Shown here piece after piece: positions 43,747 to 55,073 of a stretch of DNA of 64,000 nucleotides. How positions within the stretch are numbered: the first letter of the stretch is position 1; each line of letters begins with the position of its first letter. Where the stretch lies: contig PPXM03000005.1 in the NCBI GenBank assembly GCA_003707065.3, positions 848,501 to 912,500 of the forward strand, given 5' to 3'. Source of the stretch: Trigonopsis variabilis (Eukaryota; Ascomycota; Trigonopsidomycetes; Trigonopsidales; Trigonopsidaceae). The notes below the pieces were generated by a model. The model searched no databases, was not told where the DNA came from, and saw only the letters and a program-made list of their open reading frames with translations. Made by a program: the position numbers and the translations under genes.

Positions 43747-45477
43747 ATGTGGAGAGCATATCGATTGAGTATTTATCATGAATTGATGAAGAAGACAGGC
43801 GGAAACGTCAGATTATTCTCTTGTGGTAAACTCTTACCGAAAGAGAAGGATGTAAATGCAGAATTTCAAGCATACATGGAGAAAATCAGCAGTGAGACTC
43901 GACTCAAAAACGCCAAAGGCAAAGGCCATCGAAGAAAGGGCGTCAAATCACCTGCATATGCTCATCATGACCAATTAATTAATGTTTTTGTCGAGAATGA
44001 TGGGAATTATCAACTAACATCGAGCTTTAAAGATGCTGAGGTTAGTGACTATGACGATATACCGAAAGTTGTTGATCCTCGAGAAAACGAGATGATTGAG
44101 ACGAAACTCTTTCATGAGGTTAATCTAGCGCATGCAACAAGTCTCGAGGCCTCATTAAATATTCTGAAAGAGCTTAATGAACAGGGCAAGTCCGAACAAG
44201 TGTTTGCTCACGCAAAAGTCCTACATACTCAAGGCATACTTCCTACCCCTGAAATATACGAGCAAATTTTTCTGGCAGTCAACAAGTCCAAAAATGCTCT
44301 CTTGCTGGATCTCATGATCTCTCTGTTGACTGAAATGACTCAAAATGATATCCATGTTACACCGTCCATAATTTCTTTGGCATTCTCGGTTCGTGAAAAT
44401 ATTGTGCATTTTAGTTACTAACTTATGTAGGCAATGAGCGAAAGTCCAACCCCCATTTATAGACATCTGATCATGGATTATGCTCGGTCTGTAGACTATC
44501 AGTACTCACCGCGGGATATTTATTACATTGCTAAAAGTTTTATCTCAACTGGAGATCTCGAGCTAGCCTTGGAATTTATAATGGAACATATTAAACGGAA
44601 AGATAACCCCATTTATATGGGCACAATCGTTTATGTCCTGGAGACTGTTCTGAAGACAACAAAGGATACCCAGTTTATTTTTTTCTTCATTAAAGAAGTG
44701 ATGTCTTTTGGACAATATCGTCATATCCCCACAGAATTTTCCCTGAGGCTAATGACTTATGCGGCCATGAACTTCAATAAGCGAATTGTAGGAAATCTTT
44801 GGGAGTTCTTTATTGCTCGAAAGGCCGCAGAGCCCAGCGATGGTTTGTTGATGCTGTTACTTGTGTGTGCTGCCCGAAACGAAATGATGCATATATTAGC
44901 GGGAATTATCGATATAATGAGAGAAAGAAGAATGGCGTTTAAAACCGAAGTTGTAGGTTGTCTTGTCGAGTGTTTGGTCCGGGCCAACCTGCCGGCCGAG
45001 GCTTTCTTTTATGTCGGTCTACTGGGCGATTCTCCAATGGGTGCATTTGTCGATATCCATATCAACGATTTGAATCGATTGCGAAACCGTCTCCGGCTGC
45101 GGCCTGACCTGATTGCTTGTTGGGAACAATTCAAGATTCTACAGAAAGTCTATCATCCTTCGACTATTGCTATAGAAATTATTCTTGAGGCATTAAGCCA
45201 GGGTCCTTCGCCAGAGCAGAGCATAATCAAGGAGATATTCCAACTCATAGAATCTAAGCGGATTTTCCCATCTAAGAATGCTTATATCCATCTCTTGCAA
45301 GCAGTTGATCGGTATAAGAATGATGATTTACCTTCAATCGAGGACGTTCTCGCTAGTTTCGAGGATTTATATGGCATAAAGATCATGCAGAGGGAAAACT
45401 TAGATGACATTGTGAAGGAACTCGATTCTATAACTTGCTATGCATCTTTGAAAGAAGGACTTATGGAAATGGATTAG
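43747..45477 (+). CDS. Mitochondrial PPR-like helical-repeat protein
   Basis: Exons 43747-44388 and 44431-45477 (42-nt intron, GTTCGT...ATGTAG with CTAAC) encode 562 residues. The N-terminus MWRAYRLSIYHELMKKTGGNVRLF is basic and suits mitochondrial import. The body is a chain of helix pairs with PPR-like spacing (SLEASLNILKELNEQGKSEQVFAHA..., ALEFIMEHIKRKDN..., and so on). Proteins of this type bind organelle RNA to aid stability, splicing or translation, but fungal PPR proteins diverge fast, so I cannot name an ortholog. The upstream in-frame TTG region is not used; 43747 is the first ATG. Confidence 0.6.
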
Positions 45478-45621
45478 ATCCATGATGGGATATTCTAATG
45501 ATGCTGTGTGATTTAACCACGTGTACTATAGCTTGTAAATAGGTTTTCATATGTACCACTCTAAGGCTGTTTCGTCAGGTGACCGCGCGTTATAGCAACG
45601 CCCAAACGGTGGTTGCCACGC

Positions 45622-45642
45622 CGATGTTTGGACAAAACATCG
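45622..45642. repeat. Perfect inverted repeat in the CLASP promoter
   Basis: CGATGTTT and AAACATCG form an 8-bp perfect inverted repeat with a 5-nt spacer, about 120 nt upstream of the CLASP gene start. It may be a site for a dimeric factor, or chance. Confidence 0.4.
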
Positions 45643-45763
45643 CCCTTTTAGATTAACTGTTAAATAAGCGACTCTCTTCTCCTTTTCTTTCCGTCGTTAC
45701 TTTCAAATCCTCCTCATAAGCTCCGCTTATCGCAAAAGCTCTTATCGGGCGAACCAACTTATC

Positions 45764-48700
45764 ATGTCTGAACCTTCTTCTGATTACTCAAACCTTTATG
45801 ATATTATTATAGATGGTCAAGGTAAGTGAAAGCAGATATGCAATATCTAATAACATTTAGCACCTCTTGAGAGGAAAATCCATGTTGTCACGGAATTCAA
45901 AAAAAATGTGAAAAGGGCTCATGTGGATTTATCACTAGTTCCCATGTATTTTGAGGCCCTCGCCGTGGCTGCGAATGAAAGCCACACAGAGTTGTCAGGG
46001 CCTGCATTTTCATGCTTTTGTCATCTGGTTAAACGAGTCAATATCCAAGATAGCCAAGCCCTGATTCCGAATTTGGGGTTGTTATGTTCAGTTTTAATTG
46101 AGAAATTGGACGACCACAATACTGTATTGGTCGATATAGCAAAAAGAGCTTTAGTTGATTCTTGGTTATGCTCACCGGACGACGTTGAAAGAGCAATGAT
46201 TACTCAAGCCTTCACTAGCTCTAAGCCCAGGGTGAAAATAAATGCTCTTGGTTGGCTTACCTCATTGACAAAACTCGATTCGGTCGAAACCAGTATAGAA
46301 AATCCTCTCACCTTTGCCCCAAGTCTTATCACCTTGTTGTCTGACAGCCAGTCTAAGGTTAAAGAAACTGCGACATCACTGCTATTAACTCTTTTCTATT
46401 CACGAAATCAACAAACTCTGTCCAGTCTCGCGAAACTACTGGAAGACCACGCCGTCCAACCTTCTCTGTCGAATTACATCTGCCAAGAACTGAACATCAA
46501 GGTTCCACAAGTCAATTTATCTAAGAATACTAAAACTCTGTCACAAAAGGAAGATCAACGGCCTGAACCAGTGTCTGATACCAATGAAAATATGGACCAG
46601 TGGCAAGCTGCTCTCAACTCTTTCATTTCGTCTTTACCCAATACCTCTCTAGACAAAGTGTCTCCTATTCACATCTCCAGTGAACAAGCTCTGGAAAATG
46701 AATTCGATAACTTTCGCATTTACTTTGAGGGCCGTGAGCTCGAATCCAACTGGCAGGGTCGTGAGCATGCTATTTCGAGAATCCGTGGTATCCTTCGAGC
46801 CCGCGCTTATGATGAGTACCCTGAGATCTTCTTGGAATTGATGAAAGAATTCACTCCATCCCTAATGAAAGCTGTTTCGTCCTTGCGAACGACGGTTTCA
46901 AGCAACGGAGTCCAGTTGATCAAGGAATTCGTTGTTCTCTGTGAACGTGATCTCGACTCCATGGCAGAGGTCTACCTTACGCATTTGATACGCCTAACGT
47001 CTTCCACTAAGAAGATCTCTATTGTCAACGCCCATACCGTTATTTGTCTGATGCTTACTCGAATTTCTTTCAACACCAAAATCTTCAATATTCTTATGGC
47101 TACAGGTAATAATAAAAATATCACGCCCCGGCTAAACGCTGCTATATGGGTTAAAGTCTATTTAATGAAATTTGCTCGACAAAAACATGTCTTTGAGAAT
47201 TATCACTTAGATGCTTTGTGCTCATTCCTCAGAAAAGGTATGGGAGATGCAAATGAAAACGTGAGAAGAGAAATGCGAGAGACTTTCATTGTATTCAGTG
47301 AGCTGTTCCCTGCTAAAGCAGAAGATCTACTTGGTAGGCTCGAACCCTCTGTGCTGAAAGCAATAGAGCGAGATAGACCTAATTTCTCTGCATGTTATCC
47401 GAGTATTTCGTCCTATTCAATTCCGCCCGTTAAATCATCTTCAAAGGGCTTGAGATCTTCTGGTGGACGTCAAGAGCCAGGGCTTGCACCGGCGCGGACT
47501 ATTCCCTTGCTTCATCAAGGCAGATACAGAGGCGCGAATAGCCGAGCACCTCCCTCAACGGTTGCCCCTCCACCTCCTTCGCTTTCTTCTTCAGCCAGAG
47601 CTCTGCGGCCGGCCGGTCTCGGACAACCTGCTCGGCTGAATGCAGGAAATAGAAAGGTCCAGAGAGTGGTATCTACACCGTGTATTAGCCCCACAAGAAA
47701 GATATCGCCACCTCCTGGTTATAAAGCTACACATGATGGTGATAAGAGCCCCAATAGGAGGACAACTTCAACAGGCTTGGTTACGATTCCCCGTCTCAAC
47801 GGAGATTCTAGTATTCCTTCAGCATCCCAAGAATCGCGGCGCCCTGTCGCATCATATGCATCTAATACGATTTCGATGTCTTCTAAAGTAGTTGACTCTG
47901 ACCCGAAGTCACCTAGCAGAATGTCAGTTCTCACGAAGCTCCGACATAATGATGCTCATATTATCATCGACGCTATAAATTTAGTCTTTACTCTAATTGC
48001 GAGAAAAGCCAATATTCATCAAGAGTTGCTTATCAGTGATGTAAATGTGCTTACATCGCCCTTTTCGAAGCTAATTCAGGATGGCCGCATTGAAGTCATT
48101 GAAACTCTTTTAAAGCCAGAAACATTAGAGATTGCTCTTAGCCTTATGCCTATAGAAGAAAACCTGGTTTCCAGGGCCATTCTGCTGGATGAACTCGAGG
48201 ATTCGGACAAGTCTAATCGTCTCTCCTTTATTGAGAATTACCTTACCGCGGATAAGGCTTGGCAGATTGCCTGTAACATCATGCGAGCTGTCTGCAGCAA
48301 TGGTGCGAATGGATATAATAACCTCAATCCGCGGGCCTTCAATGCTGACCAAAGTCGACGTATAGCTCATAGCACATTGATGTGGATCGATGCACTTATC
48401 AACGAACATATAGCTTGTGTGAAGAATAACAAAGAGGGTAATGATCGGCTTACTCAGGCTCGTCATTACCGACTGAGCGTTAAAACTCTCCTCGAGACTC
48501 TGCCTTTCTGCCGGTCGAGCTCATTGAACTACATGTTGTTTGTTTCTGTGTTGGAGAAGCTCCATTCTGTTGACCCAGGAGAGTTCGATGGTATTTTAGA
48601 CACTTCTCATAGGAATATTGCCCGTGAGTTGAGGCAGAAATGGACCTATTCAATGTCTGGAGATCCCAGGATAGGAAGAACGGATGACGACAGCGAGGGG

Positions 48701-50257
48701 GACACTCTTTCGGAGGATTTGGCGCAATTAACTATGATTGGCATTCCCAATCTTGGCTCCGTGACAGATTTCAGTCTGAGCAAAAATGCAAAGACTTCGA
48801 GTGAAAATGAAAAAAGACCAGAACTCGATCAGATCGTTGAGAATGATGGGCCTTCTCTTACTGTTGACGATTTCTTTGGTAAAAATGACCTGTCGAAGGA
48901 TCTACCGTCGATTGAAATAACTGAAAATGCTGCGATTGAACGAGATCCTGAGTCAGCTGGTTCTGATGCGCTGGGAGGAAATGCCACTGTTGAAGATCTA
49001 TCGATTGGAACAAAGCCTGTGCTGGAAGAGCATACGGAGATTCCTTCTGTGCAGCCGTTCCATATGTCGACTGCTAGTAAAGGCAATGACGTATCCACTG
49101 AAGCCCCTAAAGATGATCAATATGACAAGATCTCTAATGGCAACGACGATGACTCTGCTGAAGGAAATGGGAGCGATTACTCTTCCCCAAGTTCCACCAT
49201 TTCCGGTGAGAAAATAAATACAGAATTCAAGGAACTTAAAGACGACCATTCCTATATGATCTCCAGTACTAACGAGAAGGCTTTAGCCGCCAGCATGACT
49301 GAAGAAGATGACAGAAACCACGACAATGGGCAAATAGTGTCTGGTCGGGAATGCAAGGAGAAAATGCTATGGTACACTGAACAGATGAATGGTAAGCGCA
49401 GATTCAGGATTCCAGGTACTGACATGCCAGGGATAAACAAGTCCTCGTTTGCTTACGATGAACAAGCTTGTGTGAAGATTATCGAGGGCCTGATAGCCTC
49501 ACTGTTCTCGTTGGACTTTGGGGGAGAATACTTTTTCCTCGCTTTCGATATCATATTACGATCAAATAGTGATGGTAATCCCGATTCAAACAAAGAAAAC
49601 ACTCCGATCAACGTGTGGAAATATGGTGATCTTTTCCCTCGCTATATGTCTGCTGTCTTGCATGTCTTAAAAACCAATGAAGATGATTCTAGAAACAGCT
49701 TCTCTTCGTTGTGTTGGATTTTATTACTGCTCTCTCATACTATTCGTGAATGTCACCATCTTTTGTCGGGCTATGAAGCTGATATCTTGAACACTTTGGC
49801 CTTGGTCTGTGGGCGAAAAACATCTCTCGGTAATGACATATCTATCCTCCAAGTCGCCATTGATGAGGCTCGTGACTTTCTAGTGGATATCTATTCGATC
49901 AATGAATGTATTGATACTTGCATACGGATCCATCGTGCGCATGGTCTAAACAGATATTGTACCCTGTTTCTCCTCGAGACAATAACAGCAGCATTAAAAA
50001 ACATGGACATGAACGGTCTACCCCAAGCGACTGTTGAGAAAGTCCTTGAGATCCAAAAAATCGGCCTTGACAGTCTTGGAAGTGACCATGCCGAGCTCCG
50101 CCATGGCGCAACCTTGCTGTATGTTCAGCTAGCAAAAATTGGCAATGCCGACTTGCAAGATGAGATCTTCAAGCCAGTTCGTCCTGAACAGCGCTGCGTG
50201 ATTAGGGAGTATATCGACGAACAGCGTTCAAATGAAAGTCTTGGCGTGGTCTCCTAA
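45764..50257 (+). CDS. STU1: CLASP-family microtubule-stabilising protein (Stu1/Cls1)
   Basis: Exon 1 (45764-45821) encodes a short acidic start; a 39-nt intron (45822-45860) leads to 45861-50257, for 1,484 residues. Two TOG-like HEAT arrays are visible: residues ~25-210 (including DDHNTVLVDIAKRALVDSW) and the CLASP N-terminal domain ~290-520 (SNWQGREHAISRIRGILRAR, then DANENVRREMRETFIVFSEL). A basic Ser/Pro/Arg-rich microtubule-binding linker follows (PPVKSSSKGLRSSGGR, PTRKISPPPGYK). An acidic disordered stretch and a C-terminal helical domain that would dock on kinetochore and spindle partners complete it. CLASPs promote microtubule rescue and are essential for bipolar spindles in yeasts. 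Family call is firm. Confidence 0.88.
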
Positions 50258-50445
50258 GCTTGGAATTGCTGCCCTTGGGTGGGTTTGTATATTATTAGTG
50301 ATATTTCTGTTTAGAAAGCAATTTGAATAGGTAGTAATTCAGGGCGCAGACGCGTTGGTTGGCATAGCATACAGTGGCAGGTCGCGACCTATAGCCAACC
50401 AGTCACCATATATCTTTAACGTCACATCCATATTTATACCTTGCT

Positions 50446-51628
50446 ATGGCATTTCTACTCAACGCTCTAGGTCTTTCTCCTTGTAATAGTCTGTGCGATC
50501 AAGAGTCGGGCCGCGTTCTGGACCTTACGTATATTACCCAACAAGTCCTAGTGTGTTCATGTCCGGCAGCAGTTTTGCCATTTACTTTATACCAGAATGA
50601 TATCCGGCATATCGTATCCTTTTTGAATCGCCACCACAGGGACTCGTGGAGGATCTGGGACTTCTGCTCGGAGAAGAAAGCTTACGAAGATAAAGATGTT
50701 GGTACAAAAAGTGAGTACCAATCGAGTCTCATTCTGACCTATAGTTGAACATTTTTGTTTTATCGATCATAATGCGCCTCCAATGAATCTGCTCCTACAA
50801 GCTTGTTCCAGTCTTGACGCTTTTTTGTCTCAATCTCCGAAGAACGTGGCCCTTTTACATTGTAAAGCCGGCAAAGGGCGATCCGGGACGGTCGTGTGTT
50901 CTTTCTTGATTCTTTATCGTGAATGGAAAGAGCAGGTCGCTCTTCGTCATTTCACATTGTGCAGAATGAAATATTCGATCTTCAACGGAGTGTCGATAAA
51001 ATCTCAAGGGCGCTTTATTCATTATGTTGCACTGTTAAAGGATCGAGGACTTATGGGACTTGGTAATGTTCAGAGTACCTACCGGATCATGACACTTGAA
51101 TTCACAAGGCCTCGAGCCCATTTCTCTGTATCAGCTTGCCACTATTCTCCCGTACAAGTAAGCGATTCAAAGGAGTGCTCTACTCTATTGGAAGACTACA
51201 ATGTTTACTGGCAAATTTCGTCTGCTGAAAGAGCCAGAGACAAGATAAGGCCCAAAAAGGAATACTCTTGCGACAAAAGTAGATGGGAAGATCAATCGGC
51301 ACCGTCTCTCTGTCTGAGTCGACTTCTATATCCTTCTTATACGGGTGCGCCTTTGGTACTTGAGCCGCGCAGCGTGTTTATTACCCAGCACCCCGACTTA
51401 TGCCTTACTGTATCCGAAAGCATGGCATCTTTGATACCACTAAGTCTGGCTCGTGTCTGGATCAACTTAGCTTGTGAGCAATTGATCGGAGGAGGCAAGC
51501 CTGATACGTCAATTAAAATACCATGGACGGAGTTTGACGGTCCTAAAGGGCTGCCTCAGAAGGGTATGCAATTATTTGAAGATATGACCATTCATTTTTG
51601 TGCATTTGATACGGCTGGTGTGGCCTGA
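50446..51628 (+). CDS. ptn1: PTEN-type phosphatidylinositol-3-phosphatase
   Basis: Exons 50446-50710 and 50745-51628 (34-nt intron, GTGAGT...CTATAG) give 382 residues. The P-loop HCKAGKGRSG matches PTEN's HCKAGKGRTG, with both P-loop lysines that recognise the inositol phosphates. Upstream segments LDLTYITQQVLVCSCP and IDHNAPPMNLLLQACSSLD align with PTEN's DLTYI and EDHNPPQLEL. After the phosphatase domain comes a C2-like part (YRIMTLEFTRPRAH...). It removes the 3-phosphate from PI(3,4,5)P3 or PI3P-derived lipids. No C-terminal PDZ ligand is apparent. It lies 188 bp after CLASP on the same strand. Confidence 0.93.
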
Positions 51629-51724
51629 AACAATTTTCATTCGGTTAAATACTCGATATCATTACAGCTACATAACATAATTTACATCCGTAATCGGCAG
51701 CGTGCTACCTCCCATTCACGACCA

Positions 51725-53041
51725 TTAGCGACGTTGGACGCTTGAGACATTACTCGGCCATTGCCCTGTGGCTACCCACCCAGCCTTCATAACCTTAAGA
51801 GCCACAGACAAATTAAGCGGCTCTTTTAACCGGCGATTCTCATTGATGAGAAGATCATAAACTCGAGCGTATGACTGTGGATCTATTTTGAGTGCATGTT
51901 CCACTGAGGCTTTTTTTCTCGCCGGATCTGCTTTTTTCATCCATTCCGCCCTTCTAGTGAGCCAGTACTTGTAGCCTGGGTTGATTTTCGCTTCTGGATC
52001 CGACAAAATTTCATCATCCGATAGTGGAGCATCATCCTCATCTTCGTTGTCTGAAGATTCTGTCCCAGCCTGGGCTCCAGGCGGGGGACTGACTGGTTTC
52101 TCTTCTGAAGGCACTGGTTCGGTTGGAGGGAGCCCAGCAGCAGCAGCAGCCAGCTTAGGCTTATCGGCGTCGTGAGAAATCACCTGATCAAGAGAGGCAA
52201 CGTTGGGCGGATTAGTTTCTGGAGTGGGATGGCGCGAGCGGGACCTTGAGGAGTGTCGAAATCGATCTGCCAGAGATGAAATGTGTTCTATAAGCCCATC
52301 AGTAGACTTGTTGATTTCAGCTTCTCCTGCACTCAGTTTCCGGCTTAAATTATGTATAAGGTCCTGTCCCTGGTACTGGTTTCTCCCGGGTCGCTCAAAC
52401 AGATCATAGTCTGAGTCTGAATGATAGCACGTGACAAAGGCGTTACGAGCTCTATAAGGCATCGCATAAGTCGAGGTGTGAGACATGGCAGTGCCATCCC
52501 AGTTTGTATTTGTAGCAGCAACCTTTGGTAGTCGTGGAACGTTTGGATGCACGTTATGTTCGGGGAAAAGAAAGTTCTCATAGTAGTTGGCTGAGCGGCT
52601 GGCCTTATAGTCGTCAATGGCTTGTTTGCCTATGCGACGGACCGAGTTGATAATTGCCCGGCCTTTAGGTACTTTATGCCGATTTTCATCAGGTGACCGC
52701 TCATGATGGTTATATAAACTCCGGCCTCGTCGATCATCTATGCGCTCAGGCAAGGACACCGAAGTTGAGAGAGGGGGATAGCTTTCTAGGTCATGCGATG
52801 GAGCATTCTCTTGCTGGGGAATACTGGCCGACGGAACTTGAGCATGTTCGGATCCTTTATCTTCTTGTTCGATCAAACCTGTCTTTCGATTCTGGCGGTG
52901 AAAAGTCGCTTGGTCCACTGAAGCTGACCTTGACGACGATGAGTTTGTGCCTCGGCCGCGCTCCTCTCCAGATGCCGAGTTTGAGCCAAGGGCAAGCTTT
53001 AAAAGACGATCTTTGAGAGACCGATTCTTGGCGTCGGGCAT
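51725..53041 (-). CDS. Gag1-like clamp-domain protein (DUF4050)
   Basis: This 438-residue single-exon gene has a long disordered N-terminal two-thirds rich in Ser/Arg/Asp. Its ordered C-terminus reads INPGYKYWLTRRAEWMKK, then SYARVYDLLINENRRLKEPLNLS and VMKAGWVATGQWP. That block, Tyr-Lys-Tyr-Trp with a following Arg-x-x-Trp and a Leu/Pro/Leu pocket, resembles the fungal DUF4050/Gag1-like clamp domain. In some yeasts members are linked to TORC1 regulation and endocytosis. Acidic stretch ESSDNEDEDDAPLSDDE looks like CK2 substrate sequence. It converges with the PTEN gene (96 bp). The domain call is moderate; function is inference. Confidence 0.5.
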   Translation of the reverse strand: MPDAKNRSLKDRLLKLALGSNSASGEERGRGTNSSSSRSASVDQATFHRQNRKTGLIEQEDKGSEHAQVPSASIPQQENAPSHDLESYPPLSTSVSLPERIDDRRGRSLYNHHERSPDENRHKVPKGRAIINSVRRIGKQAIDDYKASRSANYYENFLFPEHNVHPNVPRLPKVAATNTNWDGTAMSHTSTYAMPYRARNAFVTCYHSDSDYDLFERPGRNQYQGQDLIHNLSRKLSAGEAEINKSTDGLIEHISSLADRFRHSSRSRSRHPTPETNPPNVASLDQVISHDADKPKLAAAAAGLPPTEPVPSEEKPVSPPPGAQAGTESSDNEDEDDAPLSDDEILSDPEAKINPGYKYWLTRRAEWMKKADPARKKASVEHALKIDPQSYARVYDLLINENRRLKEPLNLSVALKVMKAGWVATGQWPSNVSSVQRR

Positions 53042-53255
53042 ACGGTTGCCAAACAGAGAAGGGTGTGTCGAGTTGGTGAGTTTTGATTAGGCTAACTGAG
53101 GAAAAAAATGACCAAACAAGGCGATGGGATGATACTGACTAGCGTTACGAGGTCAAGTTAGAGAGGAGGAAAGAGAAAAGTCGTGAATATCTAAAGACAA
53201 GTCAGGAATTAAAAACATGAAATAGAGAAGAATTCATCAGTAGATTTATAGGATT

Positions 53256-55073
53256 CTAGACGTCATTAGTAGGAGCTGTCGAAGAAGGAAGAGGATGCGA
53301 AGGGGAGGAGGAGTGATGTTGCTTCAGAGGAACTGATGTCTCAGAGGCTTTCTGTGGAGTATCTGAAGCATCTTCTTTCGCAATAGCGCTGCTATAAATG
53401 GGAAGGTTTTGCTCAGATGGATCAGAGGCAGGGTTGGAAGAAGGCACTTCAGAAGTCGAAGCTTTCACATCAGAAGATGAAGGGGTCTGTTCAGAAGTTG
53501 TTCGAAGAGAGGAGACTTCCATATCATTTTGAGTAGCGTTTTTTGGCATGTCATTGGGATCTGCGTCCGCTTCTGGAGTGACATTTAAAGAAGGGGCAGA
53601 TAATTGAGGTAAAGCGTCATTCTCCAGAGGTATTTGCCCTATATTAGACTTGTCCGTCTCTTCATGAAAGTCTGGAGGTATTGGCTCTGCTTGTATTAAA
53701 GGTCTAGCCTCCGCAGCCGACCCTGAAGCCAGCACTGTCTCAGGAGGAGGCAGATCTTGTTTTGTCTCCATAATTATTTTTTCGCCGACTATTTCACCAT
53801 CAGGCGCAGCGATACTTTGTTCTTCTGTGACCACAACCGTCTCAGGCTCCGGGTGTGTATTTCCCTGAGCATCAGACTGGTCAACTGTTTCGTTGTTTGC
53901 ACTATCGGACATCGCTTGCAAAGATGAGGCTGCCTCAGAGACTTCAGCTTGACTTGAAGCTGTTGGTGCAATCGTTGGAGTCTCCGTCTCGGTGACTTGA
54001 GACACAGATATTGACTCATTGCTGCCTTGATTAGATTCTTTAATGTCAACCTCCTCTGTGATGTCCTTCTTGGCATCCGCTACTTCCAATTTTCTTCTTT
54101 TCCGTTCCTGTTCTAATTCTGTAGAACGCTTTTCCGCCTTTGCACTCCAGCGAAACCGCGGGTTATCCAATTCAAACCTCCGGCGCATTTGATCCCACTC
54201 GGCAAGTCGTCTCTTTGACCCAAGGTGCCCACTGTTTTCAGCCCGACCGCTTGGGATAAAGCGCACTTTGTCAATTGAAAACGATACCCCGTCATGGAGA
54301 ATGGTCCATGATCGCGACAGAATACCTCCTCGGTAGCAGCCAACGTAGCGAACAAGCTTGGGAAGAATTCTTATAGTTGCAACCACATCACTTCTTTTCT
54401 CATTCTTGGTTTTGGGCGGCAGGTATCCTGTATGGTATAGCACGGCAACGACATCACTGTCGTCGGTGTAGACACCAGAACCCCATAAAACTCGTCTTCT
54501 GACGGCTTCACTGTCGGGAAGAGTGTACCGATGGGCGATTCGAACGTCTAGAGTGCAATTATACTTGTCTTCGAATCTCGGTAAGAGAGTTTCTCCAATC
54601 TCAAACGCCGGATAGTAGATGATACTCCCCAGATTCTCGCTGGGAAACTTGGCAACAGCATCGTATACATCACTATTGTCTATTATTAGTGGTGGTCGTT
54701 TGTCTACCGCTCGATCGGTTGTACTCTCGACAGCAGCGCTGTCTTTCTCTTGGCTGGGCTCTCGGACACCAGGCTCAGTTTTCTTGTGGAGTCGAGCGAC
54801 CGCATCCTCCGCACGGACAGGAGTATCTGGCAGGGATGGCCGGGTGGTATTTAAATTTTCAAGCTGCACGGGCGGCAAGCTCGATAAACTGGGGAGAGTC
54901 GTGGTGCTGTTAGCCGATGGCTTAACTGTTGGCAGCGGCGGTAAGGAGGCAGGACAATTAGATCTAGTTTGACTCGATTGAGATGACAGCGGAGCAAGGG
55001 TCTCAGGATTGTCATCATTGCTCGTCTTCGAGTCAATAATATCGCTTATTGACATTTGCGTATGCTCGGGCAT
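53256..55073 (-). CDS. RXT3: Rxt3, subunit of the Rpd3L histone deacetylase complex
   Basis: This single-exon gene encodes 605 residues. A Ser/Pro-rich N-terminus precedes the Rxt3 domain at ~125-300: IIYYPAFEIGETLLPRFEDK, then LDVRIAHRYTLP, VRRRVLWGSGVYTDDSDVVA, a central VVATIRILPKLVRYVGCYRGG and VSFSIDKVRFIPSGRAENSG. A basic coil (ELEQERKRRKLEV) follows, then about 270 residues of disordered acidic Ser/Glu/Pro-rich sequence. Rxt3 is a peripheral subunit of the large Rpd3/Sin3 deacetylase complex that represses transcription in the nucleus. The conserved core is complete; the long tail is lineage-variable. Confidence 0.88.
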   Translation of the reverse strand: MPEHTQMSISDIIDSKTSNDDNPETLAPLSSQSSQTRSNCPASLPPLPTVKPSANSTTTLPSLSSLPPVQLENLNTTRPSLPDTPVRAEDAVARLHKKTEPGVREPSQEKDSAAVESTTDRAVDKRPPLIIDNSDVYDAVAKFPSENLGSIIYYPAFEIGETLLPRFEDKYNCTLDVRIAHRYTLPDSEAVRRRVLWGSGVYTDDSDVVAVLYHTGYLPPKTKNEKRSDVVATIRILPKLVRYVGCYRGGILSRSWTILHDGVSFSIDKVRFIPSGRAENSGHLGSKRRLAEWDQMRRRFELDNPRFRWSAKAEKRSTELEQERKRRKLEVADAKKDITEEVDIKESNQGSNESISVSQVTETETPTIAPTASSQAEVSEAASSLQAMSDSANNETVDQSDAQGNTHPEPETVVVTEEQSIAAPDGEIVGEKIIMETKQDLPPPETVLASGSAAEARPLIQAEPIPPDFHEETDKSNIGQIPLENDALPQLSAPSLNVTPEADADPNDMPKNATQNDMEVSSLRTTSEQTPSSSDVKASTSEVPSSNPASDPSEQNLPIYSSAIAKEDASDTPQKASETSVPLKQHHSSSPSHPLPSSTAPTNDV

